NCBI GenBank assembly: GCA_900541185.1 | Contig: UQIQ01000039.1 | Span: forward strand, 1 to 21,100 | Source: an uncultured Collinsella sp. | GTDB lineage: Bacteria > Actinomycetota > Coriobacteriia > Coriobacteriales > Coriobacteriaceae | DNA length: 21,100 bases | Direction of reading: 5' to 3' | In this document: piece by piece, positions 1 to 7,297 of the stretch | How the letters are laid out: every line of letters begins with the position of its first letter | Numbering within the stretch: position 1 is the stretch's first letter | Notes under the pieces: generated by a model | Database searches by the model: none | What the model saw: the letters and a program-made list of their open reading frames with translations, nothing else | What the model was told of the DNA's origin: nothing | Program-made: the position numbers and the translations under genes

Positions 1-2529
1 ATAAGAGACAGCGTCAAGGTAGAGCAGAACCAGGGCGACAACAACAAGACGAAGGTGACCGTCACCTATGACGGTGCCGCTACGGCTCCCACCTTCAACA
101 ACACCTACGACGCAAAGGGTTCCGTAACCCTGACGGCGACCAAGACCATCAAGGTTGCGGACGGCTTCGACCACACGACGAAGCCCGCGGACGGCGAGTT
201 CACCTTCGACCTGAAGGACGCTGCCGGCAACGTGCTCGACACCGCGAAGAACGATGCAAACGGCAAGGTCAGCTTCACGCGCGAGTTCCAGCTCTCCGAC
301 TTGGACGGCGCCGCGAGCAAGGACTTCACCTACACCATCGTGGAGCAGCCGGGCGCGGAGCCGGGCATGGTCTATGACAGCCATCCCCTCACCTATACGG
401 TGACGGTCACGGACGGCGGGAACGGAGCACTGAATGCGAAGGCGATCGTGACGAGCGCATCCGGCTCGGATACCTTCACCAACACCTACCAGCCGGCCGC
501 GACCGGCCTGGCCCTCGGTGCGCAGAAGAGCTATGTGAAGAAGGACGACAACACGCCGATCGTCCCCAAGTGCGGCGAGTTCACCTTCGATGTGTACGAG
601 GGCAACCTGACGGCTGAGCAGCTTGCCGGGGCCAAGCCCGTCCGGACCGCGACCAACGGCGCGGACGGAAGTGTTAACTTCGACGCCTTCTCCTACGCGA
701 AGCCGGGCACGCACGAGTACACCATCGTGGAGCGGAAGGGTGATCTGGCCTACGTGACCTACGACGCCGCGGTGCACCATGCCGTGGTGACGGTTGCGGA
801 CAATGCCGGCACGCTGCAGGCGAGCGTCGCCTACGACGGCACGAATGTCACGAAGCCCAGCTTCACCAACACCTACGAGGCACAGGCGACGGACTCCGGC
901 GCGATCGCCCTCACCAAGAGCGTTGACGTGCACGACGGCAGCTATCAGCTAAAGGCGGGAGACTTCGCCTTCGAGCTGGTGGGGTCTGACGGCTCGGTGA
1001 TCCAGATCCAGAAGAACGATGCGCACGGCAAGGTTGCCTTCGACAAGCTGACCTTCGACCATGCGGGCACCTTTACCTACACGGTCCGCGAGGTGCAGCC
1101 GACGGGGGACGCGCCGGGCGTGCCGGGCGTGACCTACACCGGCAAGACGTACACCCTGACCTACGTGGTGAAGGACAACAACGACGGCAAGCTGGCGGTA
1201 GAGAGCTCCACGGCGAAGCCGAGCAAGGGCACCGAGAACGGCGTCACCCCCAACACCATGACGTTTGCGAACAGCTACCAGCCGGGCGCGACCTCCTACC
1301 AGATCTCCGGCATCAAGGTGCTTGAGAATACCGATTCGGCCACCATGCGGACGCCCGCCGATGGCGAGTTCACGTTCGCGCTGATTGACGCGGCCACCGG
1401 GCAGGAGATTGACCGGACCACGAACGCGGGTATCGCGTTTACCTTCAAGGCCATCTCGTACACTGCGACTGGTTCGCATACGTACCAGGTGAAGGAGGTT
1501 GCGGGCCAAGATGGCACCATCACTTACAGCGATGCGGTGTTGGATGTGACGGTGAGCGTGACCGACGACGGCAGCGGCCAGCTGACCGCGACGGCGAACA
1601 AGACGGCCGCGGATCTGACCTTCACCAACACCTACACGCCGACGGCAACGACGGCGACGATTACCGGAACGAAGGCCCTGACCGGCCGCGACCTGGCCGA
1701 GGGCGAGTTTTCCTTCGACCTGAAGGACGCCGCCGGCAACGTGGTCCAGACGGTGCAGAACGGCGTCGACGGCACGTTCAACTTTGCGCCGCTGCAGCTG
1801 GACAAGGCGGGGACGTATGTCTATACCGTCTCCGAGCAGGTCGGCGCGGCGACGAACGGCGTCACCTACGACACGACGGTCTTTACCGCGACGGTGACGG
1901 TGACGGAGAATGCGGAGACGCACGCGCTGGAGGCGCAGGTTGCCTACAGCACGGGCGGCAAGGCTGCGGATGCGGTGGCGTTCAGCAACAGCTACGCGCC
2001 GGCCGCGACTGAGGTGAAGCTGGGGGCCTCCAAGGTGCTGAGCGGCAAGGACCTGAAGGAAGGGCAGTTCTCCTTCCAGCTGAAGGATGCCGACGGCAAG
2101 GTGCTGCAGACCGCCAAGAACGCGGCGGACGGCACGGTGGGCTTCAAGGCGATCTCGTACGACAAGCCCGGAACGTACGGCTACAGCATCTCCGAGGTGA
2201 ACGACGCTCAGAAGAACGTGACGTACGACGCGGCCGAGCACCAGGTAACGGTGACGGTGACGGACGACGGCGCGGGCCATCTGGTGGCGACGGTAACCTA
2301 TGACGGTGACGTGGCGCCGGTGTTCAAGAACACGTACACGCCGCCGACCACCCCGCCGGTCAACCCGCCGACGGAGCCGCCCACCAACCCACCGGTGTCG
2401 AAGGAGGAGAAGCCGGGTCTGCCGAACATGGGCGATACCAGCTTGTCGCCGATGGCCCTGGGTGGCATCGCGGGCGGCGCAGTGGTGCTGATCGCCACAG
2501 GTGTGATCCTGCGGCGCCGGAACCGGTAG
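1..2529 (+). CDS. LPXTG-type wall-anchored surface protein with tandem pilin isopeptide domains (5'-truncated)
   Basis: The frame is open to base 1, so the true start lies left of the window; 842 residues are visible. They hold the tail of one domain, six complete domains of about 115-135 residues, a Pro-rich stalk (about bases 2338-2400) and a C-terminal sorting signal: LPNMG, a hydrophobic stretch and a RRRNR tail. Each full domain has an early Lys (as in TKTIK or SKVLS), a GEFTF-like strand, a Glu in a YTIVE or YSISE strand and a closing F-x-N-T/S-Y motif. That Lys/Glu/Asn set is the pattern of Spy0128/FctA-type domains, in which Lys and Asn form an intramolecular isopeptide bond. The likely role is a protease-resistant stalk for adhesion or a pilus component, linked to peptidoglycan by sortase. 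The ligand-binding part would be in the missing N-terminus. No sortase gene is visible. The anchor motif has Met where Thr is usual. Confidence 0.88.
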   Translation: MRDSVKVEQNQGDNNKTKVTVTYDGAATAPTFNNTYDAKGSVTLTATKTIKVADGFDHTTKPADGEFTFDLKDAAGNVLDTAKNDANGKVSFTREFQLSDLDGAASKDFTYTIVEQPGAEPGMVYDSHPLTYTVTVTDGGNGALNAKAIVTSASGSDTFTNTYQPAATGLALGAQKSYVKKDDNTPIVPKCGEFTFDVYEGNLTAEQLAGAKPVRTATNGADGSVNFDAFSYAKPGTHEYTIVERKGDLAYVTYDAAVHHAVVTVADNAGTLQASVAYDGTNVTKPSFTNTYEAQATDSGAIALTKSVDVHDGSYQLKAGDFAFELVGSDGSVIQIQKNDAHGKVAFDKLTFDHAGTFTYTVREVQPTGDAPGVPGVTYTGKTYTLTYVVKDNNDGKLAVESSTAKPSKGTENGVTPNTMTFANSYQPGATSYQISGIKVLENTDSATMRTPADGEFTFALIDAATGQEIDRTTNAGIAFTFKAISYTATGSHTYQVKEVAGQDGTITYSDAVLDVTVSVTDDGSGQLTATANKTAADLTFTNTYTPTATTATITGTKALTGRDLAEGEFSFDLKDAAGNVVQTVQNGVDGTFNFAPLQLDKAGTYVYTVSEQVGAATNGVTYDTTVFTATVTVTENAETHALEAQVAYSTGGKAADAVAFSNSYAPAATEVKLGASKVLSGKDLKEGQFSFQLKDADGKVLQTAKNAADGTVGFKAISYDKPGTYGYSISEVNDAQKNVTYDAAEHQVTVTVTDDGAGHLVATVTYDGDVAPVFKNTYTPPTTPPVNPPTEPPTNPPVSKEEKPGLPNMGDTSLSPMALGGIAGGAVVLIATGVILRRRNR
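94..2337 (+). repeat. Tandem coding repeats: six complete isopeptide domains plus the end of a seventh
   Basis: The closing motif F-x-N-T/S-Y recurs at bases 94, 475, 862, 1264, 1621, 1981 and 2323, giving repeat lengths of 381, 387, 402, 357, 360 and 342 bp. The last two repeats are the most alike (GxKxLxGKDL/GRDL openings and similar lengths), which suggests recent duplication. The others have diverged in sequence and length. The repeats are protein domains rather than DNA satellites, because codon choice differs while the motif residues stay fixed. Confidence 0.85.
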
Positions 2530-2538
2530 CTGCGGCTG

Positions 2539-2598
2539 CCGAGAAGGGCTTTGATTGAGGGTGGGTGGTCGCAGGGCGCGGCCGCCCGCCCTTTTCGG
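2539..2598 (+). terminator. Probable transcription terminator of the surface-protein gene
   Basis: Just after the stop codon, CCGAGAAGGGC (2539-2549) can pair with GCCCTTTTCGG (2588-2598), 11 positions with one G-T wobble. An inner GC hairpin lies inside (GGGCG 2574-2578 with CGCCC 2583-2587), and a TTTT run sits in the right arm. The A/T content of both arms would let it work in either direction. The T tract is short, so efficiency is uncertain. Confidence 0.5.
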
Positions 2599-2610
2599 TG
2601 AAAGGCTATG

Positions 2611-2639
2611 TTAGCCCGGCGTTTGCACGCGATTATGAT
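2611..2639 (+). promoter_or_regulatory. Possible sigma70-type promoter for the ATPase gene
   Basis: TTAGCC at 2611-2616 and TATGAT at 2634-2639 are separated by 17 bp. The -10 box is good and the -35 box is weak. It lies between the terminator-like hairpin and the 32-bp repeat array, so a transcript starting near 2646 would carry the whole array in its leader. Prediction by eye only. Confidence 0.3.
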
Positions 2640-2675
2640 TCTGCAGCTCCTAAGCGCGCCGCGCCCTCTAGAAGT

Positions 2676-2787
2676 CCGGAAAAGCTGCACGAAGCGGCTA
2701 TATGGACCCGGAAAAGCTGCAAATCTAGGCCAAATACACCCGGAAAAGCTGCAAAAGTTGGTAAAATCCATCCTGAAAAGCTGCAAA
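2676..2787 (+). repeat. Array of four direct repeats at exact 32-bp spacing upstream of the ATPase gene
   Basis: The core CCGGAAAAGCTGCA begins at 2676, 2708, 2740 and 2772. The first three cores are identical over 14 bases and the fourth has one change (CCTG for CCGG). Copies two to four extend to 16 bases ending AAA. The roughly 16 bp between cores are unrelated to each other. A 32-bp step is close to three helical turns, so the cores would lie on one face of the DNA. The array ends 13 bp before the ATPase ATG. It resembles an iteron or operator array; its binding partner is unknown. Confidence 0.85.
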
Positions 2788-2800
2788 CAGCAGGTGAAGG

Positions 2801-4126
2801 ATGGTGCGTAGTGTGCTGAAGCGAAAGATGCTCGACACCCTCCGTTCGTGGCGGGCGGAAAAGGGCGCCGAATGCCTTCTCATCAAGGGCGCGCGACAGG
2901 TTGGCAAGTCGTACATCGTCGCCGAGTTCGGGCGGCAGGACTACGAAAGCTTCATCTCCATAGACTTCATTGGGTCCCCGGACCTTAAGCGGGTGTTCGA
3001 TGGCCCAATCGATGCCGACTCGATCTACCGGCAGATATCGCTCGTCGTGCCCGGCGTGCGCTTTGTTCCAGGACGAACGCTTCTTTTCCTCGACGAGATT
3101 CAGGAGTGCCCGCGTGCTCGCGCTGCGCTTAAGTATCTCGCTCTCGACGGCAGGTGCGATGTCGTTGCGTCGGGCTCGCTTCTGGGCATTCGGTTCAAGG
3201 AGGAGGCTGCGCTCGCCTCCATTCCCGTTGGGTACGAGCGAGAGGTCGAAATGGGCCCCCTCGATTTTGAGGAGTACCTTTGGGCGCGCGGGTATGGGGA
3301 GGACGATATCGTCAATTTGCGGGAATACTATGAGTCGTTGATATCCGTGCCCGTTGCGGTGAATCAGAAGATGATGCAGATGCTGCGCGAGTACCTCGCG
3401 GTCGGCGGTATGCCTGCGGTGGTGGACGCCTTTGCGCGGACGGGCAACTTCGCCGTTGCTTTCGACGAGCAAAGCAGGCTGCTCGCCTCGTATCTCGACG
3501 ACGTGGCTCGATACGCGCAAGCCCCCGAGCGCGTGCGTGCGCGGGCGTGCTTTGAATCGTTGCCGCGCCAGCTCGCAAAGGAGAATACGAAGTTCCAGTA
3601 TTCCGTGGTCGAGAACAGGGGAACGGCGCGCAAATTTGGCTCGTCCGTGGATTGGCTCGTGGGAGCAGGTATGGTGCGACGGTGCCAGTCGGTGAGCGCC
3701 GCCCAATTCCCTCTTGCCGCCTATGAAGACGGGACGAAGTTTCGCCTCTATGCTGCCGATACGGGCGTGCTCATGGCCATGTACGGCTTCGAAATGCTGG
3801 AAGCGGTGGTGAACAACAAGCTCGCGGGTCCCATGAAGGGCGGCCTCTACGAAAACCTGATCGCATGCATGCTTGCGGCGCGGGGTGTGGCCCTGCGTTA
3901 TTGGCGGTCGCAGAAGGGCGATAGGGAAATAGAGTTTCTCGTCGACTCGCCCGACGCGAGCGTTGTGCCCATTGAGGTGAAGGCCTCGCGCGGATCTACG
4001 GTATCGCTCAACGACATGCTCGAGCGGCAGGACGTGAACCTTGGGTACAAGCTGATAGACGGTAACGTCGGCCGAGACGGCAAAAAGGTGACGCTTCCGT
4101 TATATATGGCCATGTTCTTAAAGTAG
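2801..4126 (+). CDS. AAA+ ATPase with DUF4143 / PD-(D/E)XK-like C-terminal domain
   Basis: The 441 residues match the common prokaryotic 'ATP-binding protein, DUF4143' architecture. Near the N-terminus is a Walker A motif GARQVGKS (30-37), followed by a Walker B LLFLDE (94-99) and a middle helical region. The C-terminal part has RxIEFLVD-like and IEVKAS motifs (about 374-394), with D/E and E392-x-K394 as in PD-(D/E)XK nuclease folds. The cellular role of this family is not established; proposals range from defence to DNA-associated switch functions. ATG 2801 has AGGTGA only a few bases upstream. GTG 2813 (giving V-L-K-R-K) is an alternative with GAAGGA 11 bp upstream and fits the family's usual N-terminus. 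The gene stands alone, with the repeat array abutting its start, which suggests autoregulation or a cis-acting target. That link is inference. Confidence 0.85.
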   Translation: MVRSVLKRKMLDTLRSWRAEKGAECLLIKGARQVGKSYIVAEFGRQDYESFISIDFIGSPDLKRVFDGPIDADSIYRQISLVVPGVRFVPGRTLLFLDEIQECPRARAALKYLALDGRCDVVASGSLLGIRFKEEAALASIPVGYEREVEMGPLDFEEYLWARGYGEDDIVNLREYYESLISVPVAVNQKMMQMLREYLAVGGMPAVVDAFARTGNFAVAFDEQSRLLASYLDDVARYAQAPERVRARACFESLPRQLAKENTKFQYSVVENRGTARKFGSSVDWLVGAGMVRRCQSVSAAQFPLAAYEDGTKFRLYAADTGVLMAMYGFEMLEAVVNNKLAGPMKGGLYENLIACMLAARGVALRYWRSQKGDREIEFLVDSPDASVVPIEVKASRGSTVSLNDMLERQDVNLGYKLIDGNVGRDGKKVTLPLYMAMFLK

Positions 4127-4357
4127 AGCCTTACGTTGGCGGACTGACCCTGTGTCACATTCCGTGCGGGTTATATGCAGGTATGCCTGCGCACGCTATC
4201 ATGTATGGGTTAGACCGCAACTATGTACCCCATACGCGAAGGGATGCGCATGTATCTGAAGATCGACATGTTCTAGCTGGGCTTACCCCCGCAGTGGCGC
4301 CGCGCGCCCCATTAACTCTGCCGATTTTCGCCTTCACGCACATAAAGGAGTCCCGCC
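4127..4357 (+). other. Intergenic region before prfA with two inverted repeats
   Basis: No convincing gene is present. GCAGG/CCTGC (4177-4190, loop TATG) and GTATGGG/CCCATAC (4203-4209 with 4229-4235) are small inverted repeats; neither is followed by a T tract. An 11-codon ATG frame at 4244-4276 has a weak GAAGGG in front but no other support. No clear promoter for prfA was found by eye, although the isolated position of prfA requires one here. Confidence 0.35.
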
Positions 4358-5425
4358 ATGCGCGACAAGCTCGAAAAGATCATCAAGGCCTACGAGGAGC
4401 TCGAGAAGAAGCTCTCCGATCCGGCCGTCGCCTCCGATATCAAGGAGTTCACGCGTCTCAACAAGGAGTACGCACATCAGTCCGACCTCATCGCTGCCTC
4501 GCGCGAGTACATCGGTGCGCTCGATGACATCGAGGCCGCCAAGGAGATGCTCCGCGACACCAGCGATGCGGACGAGAAGGAGATGCTCCAGATGGACATC
4601 TCCGAGAACGAGGAAAAGCTCCCGCAGCTCGAGGAAGACATCAAGTACATGCTCATCCCGAGCGATCCCAACGACGACAAGAACACCATCGTCGAGATCC
4701 GCTCCGCCGCCGGTGGCGACGAGGCTGCCATCTTTGCCGGCGATCTGTACAAGATGTACCAGCGCTTCTGCGAGTCGCGCGGTTGGAAGACCACGGTGCT
4801 CGATTCCAGCCCCAGCGAGGCTGGCGGCTTTAAGTCCATCGAGTTCAAGGTCGAGGGCGACCGCGTCTACTCCGTCATGAAGTACGAGTCGGGCGTGCAC
4901 CGCGTCCAGCGCGTTCCCAAGACCGAGTCCCAGGGCCGTATCCAGACTTCCACGGCTACCGTCGCCGTGCTTCCCGAGGCCGAGGAGATCGACGTCCAGA
5001 TTAACCAGTCCGATCTGCGCATCGACACCTACTGTGCTTCCGGCCCTGGCGGTCAGTGCGTTAACACCACCTACTCTGCCGTGCGCATCACCCACCTGCC
5101 CACCAACACCGTGGTGCAGTCGCAGGAGCAGCGCTCCCAGATTCAGAACCGCGAGGTCTGCATGCAGATGCTGCGCGCCCGTCTGTACGAGATGGAGCTC
5201 GAGAAGCAGCAGGCCGAGCTTGGTGCCGAGCGTCAGAGCCAGATCGGCCACGGCAACCGTTCCGAGAAGATCCGTACCTACAACCAGCCCCAGGACCGTG
5301 TGACCGATCACCGCATCGGCTTCAACTCCACCTACAACGGCGTGCTTCTGGGCGACCAGCTCGGCACCGTCATCGAGGCCCTCGCCGCCGCCGAGCGAGC
5401 CGAGAAGCTGGCACAGGCTGTGTAG
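4358..5425 (+). CDS. prfA: Peptide chain release factor 1
   Basis: RF1 recognises UAA and UAG in the ribosomal A site and triggers peptide release. The 355-residue length is normal. The decoding tripeptide P-x-T is at 187-189 (PKT, in the context RVPKTESQGR), which marks RF1 rather than RF2. The catalytic GGQ is at 231-233 (GPGGQCVNTT); its Gln is the methylation target of PrmC. The N-terminus is a helical coiled-coil-like domain, as expected. The ATG has a strong AAAGGAG at 4344-4350, 7 bp upstream. prmC follows downstream, as in many bacteria, but here after a gap of nearly 600 bp instead of directly coupled. A hairpin element starts at the base after the stop codon. Confidence 0.98.
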   Translation: MRDKLEKIIKAYEELEKKLSDPAVASDIKEFTRLNKEYAHQSDLIAASREYIGALDDIEAAKEMLRDTSDADEKEMLQMDISENEEKLPQLEEDIKYMLIPSDPNDDKNTIVEIRSAAGGDEAAIFAGDLYKMYQRFCESRGWKTTVLDSSPSEAGGFKSIEFKVEGDRVYSVMKYESGVHRVQRVPKTESQGRIQTSTATVAVLPEAEEIDVQINQSDLRIDTYCASGPGGQCVNTTYSAVRITHLPTNTVVQSQEQRSQIQNREVCMQMLRARLYEMELEKQQAELGAERQSQIGHGNRSEKIRTYNQPQDRVTDHRIGFNSTYNGVLLGDQLGTVIEALAAAERAEKLAQAV

Positions 5426-5565
5426 GTTACGCGGTTTTACCAAACCGCGTAACGGCTCGACGCTGCAAACGCCCCTAAGCGGCAATCTGACGTTCAATCG
5501 TCGGTCGCGTACCGAAGTACGCTTCCCTCCTCTTTCACGTCACCTTGCTCGCTTAGGGGCGTTTT
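5426..5565. repeat. Compound hairpin element, copy 1 (second, partial copy at 21046)
   Basis: The element starts on the base after the prfA stop codon. Part one is a perfect 12-bp inverted repeat (5426-5437 with 5442-5453, loop TACC). Part two is a nested structure. An outer 15-bp stem pairs 5467-5481 with 5550-5564. A second stem follows, GCAA (5482-5485) with TTGC and TGACGT (5488-5493) with ACGTCA (5537-5542), around a 2x2 internal loop. At the tip is GCGTAC-CGAA-GTACGC (5507-5522). The first 43 bp match the sequence at 21046-21088 at 38 positions, which shows a dispersed repeat. No coding potential was recognised. It may be a REP/MITE-like element, a structured RNA or a terminator family. 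Confidence 0.8.
5467..5565 (+). terminator. Probable terminator function of the large nested hairpin downstream of prfA
   Basis: The outer stem AAACGCCCCTAAGCG pairs perfectly with CGCTTAGGGGCGTTT and ends in TTTT at 5562-5565. The A run on the left and T run on the right make it potentially bidirectional. The roughly 68-nt apical part is much longer than in a classical intrinsic terminator, so termination is plausible but may not be the element's only role. Confidence 0.45.
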
Positions 5566-5945
5566 CGCTGACTTATGCTCAACCTGCGGCGTCTTAGAGG
5601 TAGCCATTGGGGACGTTCTTAAACGGCTAGGTTGGGCTTATTGCTTTGAGGTGTTATTCAATCGGTTTTGATGGCCTTTAGGCTGTTTGCCTGCTTAAAG
5701 CAATTAACGGTGTGCATCTGCTATTGAAAATATTGCGCAAAAAATCGTCCAAGAAGTCGCGGGGCCCTTTTTGGTGCGTCGCTCGTCAAGTGATGTGGCA
5801 AGCGTTTGGTTAGATATTGGTCAGTTTTGGGGCAACCTTGCCAAAAGCTTGACGGATGCAGATTTAGACGTCGACGAATGAACACTTCGATTGCGATCCA
5901 AGCAAAATTCTGGGCTGATTCTCGATAATCGCTTCCAATCGTCCC
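5566..5945. other. Gene-free, relatively AT-rich region between prfA and prmC
   Basis: This stretch has more A/T than its surroundings and holds no convincing open frame. A minus-strand frame of 87 codons (5721-5984) has no recognised domain. Visible items are a weak promoter-like pair (TTGGGC 5632-5637, TATTCA 5655-5660, 17-bp spacer) with no gene directly downstream, and an imperfect stem near 5823-5845 (TTTTGG..CAA with TTGCCAAAA). It could be a decayed mobile element or a dispersed intergenic repeat; nothing seen here proves either. Confidence 0.4.
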
Positions 5946-5972
5946 TTGCCGCGTGCCGCCCTCGCGTACAAT
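5946..5972 (+). promoter_or_regulatory. Possible promoter for prmC
   Basis: TTGCCG (5946-5951) and TACAAT (5967-5972) are separated by 15 bp, shorter than ideal. The -10 box is good. It lies about 50 bp upstream of the chosen prmC ATG, which fits a short leader containing the strong GAGGGGAGG ribosome-binding site. Confidence 0.4.
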
Positions 5973-6020
5973 CTGCTCCGACATTCGCGCGCCGCCCGGC
6001 GCTTAAGAGGGGAGGACCCC

Positions 6021-7280
6021 ATGGCAAACGAGATTTGGACCATCAAGCGTTGTCTCGAGTGGACCAAGGAGTACCTGGCCGAGCACGGCGAGGAGCACCC
6101 CCGTCTTTCTGCCGAGTGGCTGCTGTGCGCAGCTACGGGTCTGGCGCGCATCGACTTGTATATGCGCATGGACAAGACACTCGACGCAGCGCAGCTCGAG
6201 ACCATGCACGCGGCAGTCGTCCGTCGCGCGAAGGGCGAGCCGCTGCAGTACATCACCGGTAGCACTCAGTTTCGCATGATCGACGTCGCGTGCGCCCCCG
6301 GTGTGCTCATCCCGCGCCCCGAGACCGAGATGCTCGTCGAAGAAGTCCTGAACTACCTGGATGCCGAGGTGCTGAGCCCCGAGGCCGCCGCCCGCCAGCG
6401 CGTGGAGCTGCCTTGGAACGATGAGGTCGAGCAGGCTCGCAAAGCCGAGGCGGCGCTGGCCGACGAGCGCGCGACCGCCGAGCGCCGTGCTGCCAACCTG
6501 ACGGCCGCCGATGAGGCTGCGCTGGGTAGCGATGTGCTCGGTAGCCGCGCCTATGCCGAGGAGCTTGCCGATCGCGAGGCCGAGGAAGCCGCCGCGCAGG
6601 CGGCAGAAGCAGAGGCCATGGAAACCCCCGAGCCCGAGCTCGACGAATACGGCATCGCCATTGAGGGCAACGACCAACAGACGACTCCCGCGCAAGATGC
6701 CGCCGAGGCCAACGTACCTGCTCCAACTGAGCCCCGCGTCGCCCGCGTTCTCGAGGTCGGCTGCGGCACGGGCTGCATCTCGCTCTCGCTTGCCTGGGAG
6801 CGTCGCGGCCACGTCACCTGCACTGCTACCGATATCGAGCCGCGCGCCATCGACCTTGCTACCAAAAACCGCGATGCGCTTGGTCTCACGTCCGACGAGG
6901 TCGCCTTCAGCCTCACGAACCTGGTGAGCTCCATTCCCCGCGAAGAGTGGGGCACCTTTGACGTACTCGTTTCCAACCCGCCCTACATTCCCACCGATGT
7001 CATGCGCTCGCTGCCGCACGAGGTCAAGGACTTTGAGCCCGATCTGGCGCTCGAGGGCGGTGCCGACGGCCTCGATATCTTCCGCCGCCTGCTCAATGCG
7101 GCGCCTTACATGCTGCGCGCCGGCGGCCTGTTTGCCTGCGAGCTCTACGAGGGTGCCCTCGATGCCGCGGCCGAGCTCTGTCGCCAGGCAGGCCTTTCGG
7201 ACGTGCGTATCGTCCATGACCTCACTGATCGCCCCCGCATCGTCCGAGCCATCGTCACCGAGCCCAAGCAGCGCATTTAA
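6021..7280 (+). CDS. prmC: Peptide chain release factor N5-glutamine methyltransferase, with a large insertion
   Basis: PrmC methylates the Gln of the GGQ motif in release factors using S-adenosylmethionine. The N-terminal helical domain ends in GVLIPRPETE (R99-E103), a family signature. The methyltransferase domain has the SAM-binding motif EVGCGTGCI (from E245) and the catalytic NPPYIP (319-324). The 419 residues exceed the usual 275-290 because about 115 extra residues lie between RPETE and the SAM motif; they are rich in Ala and Glu and look disordered or helical. The start is ATG 6021, because GAGGGGAGG (6007-6015) lies just upstream; the open frame extends further left to a TTG at 5946 without such support. 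It acts on the product of prfA upstream. A toxin-antitoxin cassette follows. Confidence 0.95.
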   Translation: MANEIWTIKRCLEWTKEYLAEHGEEHPRLSAEWLLCAATGLARIDLYMRMDKTLDAAQLETMHAAVVRRAKGEPLQYITGSTQFRMIDVACAPGVLIPRPETEMLVEEVLNYLDAEVLSPEAAARQRVELPWNDEVEQARKAEAALADERATAERRAANLTAADEAALGSDVLGSRAYAEELADREAEEAAAQAAEAEAMETPEPELDEYGIAIEGNDQQTTPAQDAAEANVPAPTEPRVARVLEVGCGTGCISLSLAWERRGHVTCTATDIEPRAIDLATKNRDALGLTSDEVAFSLTNLVSSIPREEWGTFDVLVSNPPYIPTDVMRSLPHEVKDFEPDLALEGGADGLDIFRRLLNAAPYMLRAGGLFACELYEGALDAAAELCRQAGLSDVRIVHDLTDRPRIVRAIVTEPKQRI

Positions 7281-7297
7281 GCTGAACTAATAGACAT

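Noticed and set aside
949..2280. Minus-strand open frame of 443 codons opposite the surface protein
   Set aside because: Composition rich in Arg, His, Val and Leu without motifs; it mirrors the plus-strand repeat domains.
2676..2787. The four repeats as a small CRISPR array
   Set aside because: The cores are only 14-16 bp with about 16-bp spacers, far shorter than CRISPR repeats and spacers, and no cas gene is present.
4177..4190. GCAGG-TATG-CCTGC hairpin as a terminator of the ATPase gene
   Set aside because: The stem is only 5 bp and no T run follows.
4244..4276. Eleven-codon frame upstream of prfA as a leader peptide
   Set aside because: No terminator or attenuator arrangement follows and the ribosome site is weak.
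4183..4527. Plus-strand 114-codon frame overlapping the start of prfA
   Set aside because: It runs out of frame into prfA, has no motif, and prfA has a far better ribosome site and family match.
5721..5984. Minus-strand 87-codon frame between prfA and prmC as a gene
   Set aside because: No recognised domain and no clear ribosome site; it runs over the prmC promoter candidate. It may be part of an intergenic repeat.
5946..6020. Upstream extension of prmC to a TTG at 5946
   Set aside because: The added residues do not match the family, and ATG 6021 has a strong GAGGGGAGG site. The extension covers promoter boxes.
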